Below, piece by piece: positions 1-5,236 of a stretch of DNA of 6,531 nucleotides. Within the stretch, counting starts at the first letter, position 1. Each line of letters starts with the position of its first letter. The notes under the pieces were generated by a model that saw only the letters and a list, made by a program, of their open reading frames with translations, did no database searches and was not told the DNA's origin. The DNA is from Flavisolibacter sp. (lineage in GTDB: Bacteria > Bacteroidota > Bacteroidia > Chitinophagales > Chitinophagaceae): assembly GCA_013695175.1 (NCBI GenBank), contig JACDAZ010000428.1:1-6531 (forward strand), in the 5' to 3' direction. Position numbers and translations under genes: made by a program.

Positions 1-1
1 A

Positions 2-136
2 CTTACAGGAGAAAGAGCTATAGCAATAGGAAATGCAGCTTTAAAAAAAGTGTTATCACATCACACTTATAATCATCGTGCAGAAGAATTGGATGCCATT
101 TTAGAAGCAGAATTTATAATTCATCAATATGGATAA
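2..136 (+). CDS. CgeB-like glycosyltransferase, C-terminal fragment (5' end outside window)
   Basis: An open frame enters from the left edge and ends with TAA at 134-136, giving the last 44 residues of a protein. The tail reads roughly LTGERAIAIGNAALKKVLSHHTYNHRAEELDAIL. This kind of ending (an Ala-rich helix, then HTYxHRAEEL) is typical of the C-terminus of CgeB/spore-maturation-type glycosyltransferases (Glyco_trans_1_2 family). It resembles the end of the next gene, which has KEHTAAHRAIELE near its C-terminus. The stop codon overlaps the next gene's ATG by 8 bp, so the two are almost certainly co-transcribed and translationally coupled. The likely role, by inference, is transfer of a sugar from an activated donor in the cytoplasm during glycan assembly. 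Only the tail is visible, so the family call rests on limited sequence and on the neighbour; catalytic residues cannot be examined. Confidence 0.6.
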   Translation, partial: LTGERAIAIGNAALKKVLSHHTYNHRAEELDAILEAEFIIHQYG

Positions 137-1238
137 GAAAATAAATATAACTATCCTGGGACTTTCCATTACTTCTTCATGGGGCAATGGACATGCCACT
201 ACCTTTAGGGGGTTAATAAGAGAACTTAATAAAAATGGTCATCAGGTTACATTTCTTGAAAGAGATGTTCCGTTGTATGCTTCCAATAGAGATTTACCGG
301 AGCCCGCTTTTTGTAAAACTATTTTGTATAAAGATCTTGATGAATTAAAATCAAATCACGAAGCATTAGTTGGAGAGGCAGATTTAGTTATTGTTGGTTC
401 TTATGTTCCGGAAGGCGTTGCTGTTGGAGAATGGGTTGTTGAAATTGCTGATGGTATAACGGCTTTTTATGATATTGATACACCGGTTACATTAACAAAA
501 ATTGAAAATGATAATTTTGAATACCTGCACCCCGACTTGATCAGGAAATACCAAATCTATTTATCTTTTACAGGAGGACCAACATTAAAAACACTTCAAA
601 AATTTTATGGATCGCCAATGGCAAGACCATTTTATTGTTCTTTTGATCCTGAATTGTATTTTCCAGAAGAAGTGCAAAAAAAATGGGATCTTGGATATTT
701 AGGAACTTACAGTGTTGACAGGCAAAAACCATTAGAAGATTTAATGCTGACTGCTGCTATGAATCTACCTGAAAAAAAATTTAGTGTTGCCGGTTCCCAA
801 TATCCGGAAGATATACAGTGGCCAACAAATGTGGATCGGATAGAACATTTGCCGCCATCTGAACACCGCCTTTATTACAATCAGCAAAAATTTACAATGA
901 ATATTACAAGAGCTGATATGATAAAAGCCGGTTATTCACCAAGCGTACGACTTTTTGAAGCTGCTGCCTGCGCCACTCCCATCATATCTGATTATTGGGA
1001 TGGAATTGAAAGTATTTTTGAAATAGATACAGAAATTTTAATCTCCCGTTCTCCGGAAGAAACAATAAGTTATTTATCTACACTAACCAATGTTGATGTA
1101 AAAGCAATTGGTGAAAGGGCAAGAGAAAAAGTTCTTAAAGAACATACAGCAGCTCACAGGGCAATTGAATTAGAAAACTATTATAATGAGGCGCTATGCA
1201 AAAGAGATTTGAAAGAGCAGTCAATGGAAAGCTTGTAG
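129..1238 (+). CDS. CgeB-like glycosyltransferase (GT-B type)
   Basis: This 369-residue protein has the layout of a CgeB/GT4-like GT-B glycosyltransferase and has no signal peptide, so it should act in the cytoplasm. The N-terminal half begins with a beta strand (INITILGLSI, 5-14) and then SSWGNGHATTFRGLIREL (16-33), a glycine-containing loop leading into a helix as in Rossmann-type domains of this family. LERDVP follows at 43-48. The C-terminal half (about 185-345) corresponds to the Glyco_trans_1_2 region. It includes DLGYLGTYS (187-195) and the nucleotide-sugar-side motif SPSVRLFEAAACATPIISD (270-288), where the E in RLFEAAA is the conserved acidic residue of GT-B enzymes. The ATG at 129 overlaps the preceding stop, and the 3' end overlaps the methyltransferase gene by 43 bp. 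The family assignment is fairly secure. Sugar donor and acceptor cannot be inferred. Two adjacent genes of the same type suggest consecutive sugar additions to one glycan. Confidence 0.8.
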   Translation: MDKKINITILGLSITSSWGNGHATTFRGLIRELNKNGHQVTFLERDVPLYASNRDLPEPAFCKTILYKDLDELKSNHEALVGEADLVIVGSYVPEGVAVGEWVVEIADGITAFYDIDTPVTLTKIENDNFEYLHPDLIRKYQIYLSFTGGPTLKTLQKFYGSPMARPFYCSFDPELYFPEEVQKKWDLGYLGTYSVDRQKPLEDLMLTAAMNLPEKKFSVAGSQYPEDIQWPTNVDRIEHLPPSEHRLYYNQQKFTMNITRADMIKAGYSPSVRLFEAAACATPIISDYWDGIESIFEIDTEILISRSPEETISYLSTLTNVDVKAIGERAREKVLKEHTAAHRAIELENYYNEALCKRDLKEQSMESL

Positions 1239-2020
1239 AAAAAATAGAATCACTAAAACCCTGGTTTCATAATATACACTTGCAAGGTGGTGTACAAACA
1301 GCACCTGATCATTATTTTGGTGATTTTCCAAAATTTAAATGGCAGGAGATCAAAAACACAATTCCTAAAAATTTAGAAGGATGGACAGCATTGGATATTG
1401 GCTGCAATGCAGGTTATTATTCTTTTGAATTGGCCAAACGCGGTGCTGAAGTATTAGGTATTGATCTTGATCCCCATTATTTAAAACAGGCAAAATGGGC
1501 AGCTAAACAATTGGGTTTTGAAGACAGAGTGAAATTTCGTCAAATGCAGGTATACGACCTGGCAAAGCTGAAGCGGAGTTTTGATATAATACTTTTTATG
1601 GGTGTTTTTTATCATTTGCGATACCCAACTCTTGCCATGGACATAGTTACACAAAAAGTAAAAAAAATATTAGTATTTCAAACCCTGACTATGCCCGGTG
1701 ATGAAGTATACATGGAAAATAACCTGTTAATAAGGAACAGGCACAAAATGTTGAAAAAAGGTTGGCCAATTATGGGATTTATAGAAGACCGTTTGGCAGG
1801 TGATCCAACAAATTGGTGGGCACCAAATCACTCGTGTATATTATCCTTATTGAGATCTTGTGGTTTAAAAGTTATTGATAATCCGGGTCATGAAATATAT
1901 GTAGCAACACCAGATGATTCTTATACCGCAGTCTCTAAAACATGGAATAAATCGGAATATTTATCTGCTATTGGAAAAAGCTGGTTACCAGGGTTGAAAG
2001 TGAAAATAAAAAGAAAGTGA
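1196..2020 (+). CDS. CmoB-like SAM-dependent methyltransferase of a glycosyltransferase cassette
   Basis: This 274-residue class I methyltransferase shows the SAM-binding motif I LDIGCNAGYYS (66-76), the acidic residue after strand 2 in GIDLD (D90) and the strand-4 segment FDIILFMGVFYHLRYP (129-144). Upstream is the distinctive block KPWFHNIHL...TAPDH...DFPKFKW (21-49). Downstream are LVFQTLTMPG (159-168) and RLAGDPTNWWAPNH (199-212). The core resembles CmoB/Methyltransf_9, but the flanking blocks match what I recall of the uncharacterised TIGR04290 (Rta_06860) family, which is found next to glycosyltransferases. It probably methylates a sugar or glycan intermediate in the cytoplasm; the acceptor is unknown. 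The ATG at 1196 lies inside the preceding gene. No later ATG, GTG or TTG occurs before the conserved KPWFHN block, so the 43-bp overlap appears real. A GAGG stretch just upstream may help initiation. A true CmoB role in tRNA U34 modification is less likely given the neighbours. Confidence 0.85.
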   Translation: MQKRFERAVNGKLVEKIESLKPWFHNIHLQGGVQTAPDHYFGDFPKFKWQEIKNTIPKNLEGWTALDIGCNAGYYSFELAKRGAEVLGIDLDPHYLKQAKWAAKQLGFEDRVKFRQMQVYDLAKLKRSFDIILFMGVFYHLRYPTLAMDIVTQKVKKILVFQTLTMPGDEVYMENNLLIRNRHKMLKKGWPIMGFIEDRLAGDPTNWWAPNHSCILSLLRSCGLKVIDNPGHEIYVATPDDSYTAVSKTWNKSEYLSAIGKSWLPGLKVKIKRK

Positions 2021-2022
2021 AG

Positions 2023-2050
2023 TTGTAATTTTCCATATTAATAATTACAA
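2023..2050 (+). repeat. Inverted repeat between methyltransferase and DinB genes
   Basis: TTGTAATT (2023-2030) is exactly complementary to AATTACAA (2043-2050), separated by 12 nt. The hairpin would begin 3 nt after the methyltransferase stop, and its right arm ends on the A of the DinB ATG. The stem is AT-rich and therefore weak, and no T-tract follows, so it is not a convincing terminator. It could reduce access to the start codon, or it could be chance in AT-rich sequence. Confidence 0.4.
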
Positions 2051-2559
2051 TGGCACGTCCTGATCTTTTAAGCATTCCACCCTTCTATCATAATTATATT
2101 AACCTTGTTATACATGATAATCTTCATGATGCTTTCCATGAACATGTTACTGAATTAGTAAGCTTACTGTCACCACTTCATGCTGACAAATGGAACTTTA
2201 GGTATGCTGAAGGTAAATGGACCGTTAAAGAACTGGTGCAACACGTAATTGATGCAGAAAGAATTTTTAATTATCGTGCTCTATGTTTTGCAAGAGGAGA
2301 TAAAAATGAACTTCCTGGTTTTGATGAAAATCTGTATGCCGATAATTCCAAAGCAAACAACCGAAAACCTGATGATCTTCTCTATGAATTAGCATCTGTG
2401 CAAAAAAGTTCAAAATTTTTGATTGATTCCTTTGATGATGAACAATTGAATAAAGAAGGTATTTCTAATAATAATATTATTTCAGTATTAGCAATTGGAT
2501 ATATTACTGTTGGTCATGCAAAACATCATGCTATCATTTTAAAGGAAAGGTATTTATAA
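2050..2559 (+). CDS. DinB/YfiT-like putative metal-dependent protein
   Basis: This 169-residue protein has the pattern of the DinB superfamily (DinB_2; YfiT/BstA-like), a four-helix-bundle fold that binds a divalent metal through three histidines. The family signature is clear: a tryptophan-containing segment KWTVKELVQHVIDAERIF (56-73) carries the first His (H65). It is followed by YRALCFARGD...LPGFDE (75-93), and a late helix GHAKHHAIIL (155-164) supplies H156 and H159 or H160. All three metal-ligand positions are present, so the fold should be functional. Relatives include thiol (bacillithiol or glutathione-like) S-transferases, but many members have no known reaction, and I cannot assign a substrate. 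There is no signal peptide, so it should be cytoplasmic. It starts 29 bp after the methyltransferase gene and may be cotranscribed with it, although a functional link is not obvious. Its transcript ends at the hairpin immediately downstream. Confidence 0.82.
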   Translation: MARPDLLSIPPFYHNYINLVIHDNLHDAFHEHVTELVSLLSPLHADKWNFRYAEGKWTVKELVQHVIDAERIFNYRALCFARGDKNELPGFDENLYADNSKANNRKPDDLLYELASVQKSSKFLIDSFDDEQLNKEGISNNNIISVLAIGYITVGHAKHHAIILKERYL

Positions 2560-2562
2560 AAG

Positions 2563-2582
2563 AACCCCGCAAATGCGGGGTT
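2563..2582. terminator. Bidirectional intrinsic terminator between convergent genes
   Basis: A perfect 8-bp GC-rich stem (AACCCCGC / GCGGGGTT) with a 4-nt loop AAAT lies 3 nt after the DinB stop codon and 6 nt after the end of the convergent protease gene. On the plus strand it is followed by a T-rich run (TTACTTATTT). On the minus strand it is followed by TTCTTTTATAAA. It can therefore serve as the Rho-independent terminator for both genes. Confidence 0.85.
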
Positions 2583-2588
2583 ACTTAT

Positions 2589-4730
2589 TTAAAAAGATTT
2601 AATTCCGTTCTTTTGTTTGGCTCTTGCAAGGTTCTGTTGGTTTTTTATTTCATCAATAACCTTTACTGCCTGGTCTAAATATATATCCTTACTCAGATTC
2701 TTCAGCCAAAGATTATAACGTTCCTGCTTATTCTCATCGAGTGCATGCCGTTTTGCATCTTCCGGTAAATAAGCAATACTCATTTCTTTTTCCAGCTTTA
2801 GAAGAGTTTCTAACTCTTTTACAGTTGCCCGCATTTCACTTTGCTCTTTTCTAAATTTATCTATCTGCAAAGTATACTGCCTGTCATTCCTTTTGGTCAA
2901 CTTTGCAGTATTTTCTTTTATTTTCAAAAAAAGAGGGCTTGTTTGAATCTTAGCATTTGTAATATTTTTTACAGACTGAATATCATATCCACCATTCCAG
3001 ATTTTAAATGAAGCTTTATTTACTTCATCCCATGGCATAGCATTTTCATTATCTCTTTCCCTGAATTTTAAATATTCAAATTGGTCCGGTATAACAATAT
3101 CAGGGGTTACACCACGCAATTGTGTTGAACCGCCATTAATCCTGTAGAACTTTTGCAAAGTAAGTTTTAAGGAACCCAAATCAGAAGATGAGGACATGAA
3201 GTTAGACTCCGGATCCAGTCCAATACTTCTTTGAACCGTTCCTTTACCAAAAGTACTTGTACTGCCTATTACTATTCCCCTTCCATAATCCTGAATAGCA
3301 GCTGCAAATATTTCAGAAGCTGAAGCACTAAACTGGTTCACCATCACCACCAATGGACCATCATAAAGAACAGAATTATCTTTATCTCTCATGATCATTG
3401 GTTTGCCTTCACGATCTTTTACCTGTACAATGGGACCTTCCTCAATAAATAATCCTGCTATTTGAACAACATCATATAACGAACCGCCACCATTATTTCT
3501 TAAGTCAATAACAATTCCATCAACATTAGCCTGCTTCAATTTCTTAATCTCTTTTGCTACATCTGCCCCACTCCTGGCACCATTTGGATCTTCAAAGTTT
3601 GCATAGAATTCAGGTAAGAATATATATCCGATTTTAGCAGTTCCTTCATCCACAACAGCACTTCTGGCAAATGTTTCATCCTGAATGATTTCATCACGGA
3701 TTATAGTTACATTTTTTAAAGTACCATCTTTTTTCTTCATAGTCAATGTCACTTCAGTACCTTTTTTACCTCTTATTAGTTTTACGGCATCTTCTACAAC
3801 ATATCCCATTAACTCAACAGGAGCTTCTTTACCCTGGGCAACTTTCATTATATAATCCCCCACCTCTATTTGTTGAGATTTCCATGCTGGACTACCAGTT
3901 AGTAAGGTTGCTATTTTAATATTGCCTTCATCATAAACAAGAGAGGCTCCAATTCCAAAAAACCTTCCGCTCAATTGCTCATCAAAATATCTTTTGTCCA
4001 ATGGAGGGAAAAATTCAGTATAAGGATCCATTGTTTGTGTAATTGCATTTACAAACAAATTAAATTTATCATCATCATTAAATTTGAATTTGTACCTGTC
4101 AAACATCCTTTCAATGATCTTTTCAACCTTAACCCTTGATTCTTTTTCAAGTTCAGCGTCGGTTTTAACAACAAAATCTTCTTTACCCTTATTTTTTTCT
4201 CTCAGTTCAAGAGCTTCTACATATTTATCAAGGGTAAGATATTTTAATTTCTTTCGCCATTGGTCGCGGCGTTGAGCTTCAGTACTGGCAAACTTCAGCT
4301 TCTTACTATCAGTAATTATATATTCATCAGTAGTAAAATCAAAAGGTTTATGAAGGATCTCTTTATAATATTTAGAAGCCTCTTCTACCCTTTTATTAAA
4401 AACTTTAGAAGCTTCAAGGAAAAATTCAACAGGAGCTCCTTTAATTTCATCATCAATCCTGGTTTCATACTTTTTCAATGCATCGATATCCTGTTGCATC
4501 AGAATGTTTTTCTCCGGATCTATTTCTTCAAAATATTTATGAAAAACTTTTTTTGAAAAATCATCATTAATATTCTTTGGATTAAAATGACCTTGTGCCA
4601 GTATAACACCAACTGTCTGTAAAATTTTTTCATACTTGGATGGCGGAGATGATTTTTCCGTGCCTAAAGTTTTCATAGTAAGGAAAACACCGGCTGCAAC
4701 CATAAGTAGCAGTAAAGGAAGTCTCTTCAT
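2589..4730 (-). CDS. prc: Tail-specific / C-terminal processing periplasmic protease (Prc, family S41)
   Basis: From the ATG at 4730 the product has 713 residues, close to E. coli Prc/Tsp (about 680). It starts with a signal peptide (MKRLPLLLLMVAAGVFL), so it should act in the periplasm, cutting proteins from their C-terminal tails in envelope quality control. Domains in order are: a helical N-terminal Tsp domain (about 30-230, with TMDPYTEFFPP near 233-243); a PDZ domain (about 257-347, starting FFGIGASLVYD); the S41 protease core with GIVIDLRNNGGGS (405-417) and the nucleophile motif SASASE (468-473; probably Ser470); the catalytic Lys in TFGKGTVQ (Lys496); and a Prc-type C-terminal helical domain (about 550-705) rich in Lys/Glu. 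Both dyad residues are intact. In-frame upstream starts exist at 4760 (ATG) and 4769 (TTG), but they add residues before the Lys-Arg of the signal peptide and crowd a promoter-like box, so 4730 is preferred. Confidence 0.93.
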   Translation of the reverse strand: MKRLPLLLLMVAAGVFLTMKTLGTEKSSPPSKYEKILQTVGVILAQGHFNPKNINDDFSKKVFHKYFEEIDPEKNILMQQDIDALKKYETRIDDEIKGAPVEFFLEASKVFNKRVEEASKYYKEILHKPFDFTTDEYIITDSKKLKFASTEAQRRDQWRKKLKYLTLDKYVEALELREKNKGKEDFVVKTDAELEKESRVKVEKIIERMFDRYKFKFNDDDKFNLFVNAITQTMDPYTEFFPPLDKRYFDEQLSGRFFGIGASLVYDEGNIKIATLLTGSPAWKSQQIEVGDYIMKVAQGKEAPVELMGYVVEDAVKLIRGKKGTEVTLTMKKKDGTLKNVTIIRDEIIQDETFARSAVVDEGTAKIGYIFLPEFYANFEDPNGARSGADVAKEIKKLKQANVDGIVIDLRNNGGGSLYDVVQIAGLFIEEGPIVQVKDREGKPMIMRDKDNSVLYDGPLVVMVNQFSASASEIFAAAIQDYGRGIVIGSTSTFGKGTVQRSIGLDPESNFMSSSSDLGSLKLTLQKFYRINGGSTQLRGVTPDIVIPDQFEYLKFRERDNENAMPWDEVNKASFKIWNGGYDIQSVKNITNAKIQTSPLFLKIKENTAKLTKRNDRQYTLQIDKFRKEQSEMRATVKELETLLKLEKEMSIAYLPEDAKRHALDENKQERYNLWLKNLSKDIYLDQAVKVIDEIKNQQNLARAKQKNGIKSF

Positions 4731-4766
4731 ATTGAATATATATTTTAAAGCCGAAGCCATATATCT

Positions 4767-4774
4767 CAAATTTA
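4767..4774 (-). promoter_or_regulatory. Possible Bacteroidota -7 promoter box for prc
   Basis: The minus strand reads TAAATTTG, an exact match to the Bacteroidota -7 consensus TAnnTTTG. Transcription would start near 4760, leaving about 30 nt of leader before the ATG at 4730. I find no good TTTG or TTG -33 element at the usual spacing, so the call is tentative. The box also overlaps the stop codon of the possible small ORF upstream. Confidence 0.35.
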
Positions 4775-4900
4775 ATACAAAAAAGTAGCCTGACTTGTTA
4801 GAATAATCTGTTTAACAAACGTTTTTGATGAACGGAAGAAAATTAATGTATCGGGCGGCCTTTCCAAATTGTCCTTATGTTTTTCTGAGTTATTCATCAT
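4772..4900 (-). CDS. Possible small protein of 42 residues upstream of prc (uncertain)
   Basis: On the minus strand an ATG-ATG pair (4900 and 4897) opens a 42-codon frame ending in TAA at 4772-4774, only 41 bp before the protease start and on the same strand. The product begins MMNNSEKHKDNLERPPDT (1-18) and continues with a basic, then hydrophobic stretch (SSKTFVKQIILTSQATFLY, 24-42). I recognise no family, and there is no obvious signal peptide or transmembrane helix. It fills most of an otherwise empty interval, and a local GC-rich patch falls on its AGG-CCG-CCC codons. A frame of this length can easily arise by chance in AT-rich DNA. Its stop overlaps the promoter-like box of prc, which argues somewhat against it, so I treat it as a candidate only. 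Confidence 0.2.
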   Translation of the reverse strand: MMNNSEKHKDNLERPPDTLIFFRSSKTFVKQIILTSQATFLY

Positions 4901-5012
4901 TAAAAGATGTTAGCAATCGTAAATTTAAATTTTAATTCAGGTAGTTGCAACACAAATACTGTAATGTTCAAATTGCATATTTTTTTTGTTTTACTTCTTT
5001 TGATGTTTTTCC

Positions 5013-5020
5013 TATTTTTG
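5013..5020 (+). promoter_or_regulatory. Bacteroidota -7 promoter box for tRNA-His
   Basis: TATTTTTG matches TAnnTTTG exactly and lies 11 nt upstream of the tRNA 5' end, which places initiation only a few bases before the mature end. Candidate -33 TTTG elements lie at 4985-4988 (24-nt gap, slightly long) and 4999-5002 (10-nt gap, too short), so the upstream element is not certain. Confidence 0.5.
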
Positions 5021-5031
5021 CACTCCCATAC

Positions 5032-5106
5032 GGTGATTGTAGCTCAGTTGGTTAGAGCATCAGATTGTGGTTCTGAGGGTCGCGGGTTCGAATCCCGTCA
5101 TTCACC
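5032..5106 (+). tRNA. tRNA-His (anticodon GTG)
   Basis: This is a complete cloverleaf. The D-arm is GCTC/GAGC (5042-5058). The anticodon stem TCAGA/TCTGA (5060-5064 / 5072-5076) encloses the loop TTGTGGT with anticodon GTG at 5067-5069. The T-arm is GCGGG-TTCGAAT-CCCGT (5082-5098). The acceptor stem is GTGATTG (5033-5039) with CATTCAC (5099-5105). The extra 5' G at 5032 (G-1) faces the discriminator C73 at 5106, which is the identity feature of histidine tRNAs recognised by HisRS. The acceptor stem has one U-U mismatch (positions 5 and 68). The CCA tail is not encoded (the sequence continues C-AAAT), so it must be added enzymatically. The gene stands alone with its own -7 box and terminator. 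Confidence 0.96.
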
Positions 5107-5108
5107 CA

Positions 5109-5136
5109 AATCCCTGCTTTCAGAAAGGCAGGGATT
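5109..5136 (+). terminator. Intrinsic terminator of tRNA-His
   Basis: AATCCCTGC-TTT pairs with AAA-G-GCAGGGATT across a 3-nt loop (CAG). The stem has about 12 bp with a single bulged G and is followed by ATTATTTT. It begins 3 nt after the tRNA discriminator base, so it should end the tRNA transcript and supply the 3' trailer removed in processing. Confidence 0.85.
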
Positions 5137-5194
5137 ATTATTTTAAATCCTTTAACAGTATTCAGGTTAATTAAAGTTAACAGCTTCGTTCACT

Positions 5195-5206
5195 GCCATA
5201 TATGGC
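5195..5206. repeat. Perfect 12-bp palindrome in receptor promoter region
   Basis: GCCATATATGGC is a perfect palindrome 3 nt upstream of the -7 box TACATTTG, within the promoter spacer of the outer-membrane protein gene. Its position would suit a dimeric repressor operator, but no regulator is known from this window. Confidence 0.45.
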
Positions 5207-5209
5207 GTT

Positions 5210-5217
5210 TACATTTG
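5210..5217 (+). promoter_or_regulatory. Bacteroidota -7 promoter box for the outer-membrane receptor gene
   Basis: TACATTTG, followed by C, matches the TAnnTTTG(C) consensus and lies 19 nt before the ATG at 5237, giving a short leader of about a dozen bases. The sequence about 21 nt upstream (TTCG, 5185-5188) is only an imperfect -33 TTTG. Confidence 0.5.
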
Positions 5218-5236
5218 CAGCTTCAAATAAAATGTT

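Larger units (their letters stand above)
4731..5031. other. Intergenic region between prc and tRNA-His
   Basis: This stretch of about 300 bp separates the divergent prc and tRNA-His genes, so it should carry both promoters. It contains the candidate prc -7 box (4767-4774), the uncertain small ORF (4772-4900, minus strand) and the tRNA -7 box (5013-5020). Between 4901 and 5012 the sequence is AT-rich with T-runs, the simple palindrome AAATTTAAATTT (4921-4932) and a short palindrome GTTGCAAC (4944-4951). I see no convincing gene or structured RNA there. Confidence 0.5.

Noticed and set aside
4084..4556. Two plus-strand frames (4084-4275 and 4260-4556) antisense to prc
   Set aside because: They lie wholly inside the strongly supported protease gene, and their products are low-complexity Ser/Phe/Leu-rich sequences typical of the complement of Lys/Glu-rich coding DNA.
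4921..4932. AAATTTAAATTT palindrome
   Set aside because: It is a simple AT-only palindrome in AT-rich intergenic DNA. It is expected by chance and not placed at a promoter element.
4907..5146. Plus-strand open frame of 79 codons crossing the tRNA-His gene
   Set aside because: Its C-terminal part (VAQLVRASDCGSEGRGFESRH) is the well-known spurious translation of a tRNA gene. The frame runs through the tRNA and into its terminator.
5167..5181. TTAATTAA and GTTAAC mini-palindromes and a GTTAA direct repeat
   Set aside because: They are short, AT-rich and upstream of the plausible promoter, with no regular spacing or second copy elsewhere to suggest an operator array.
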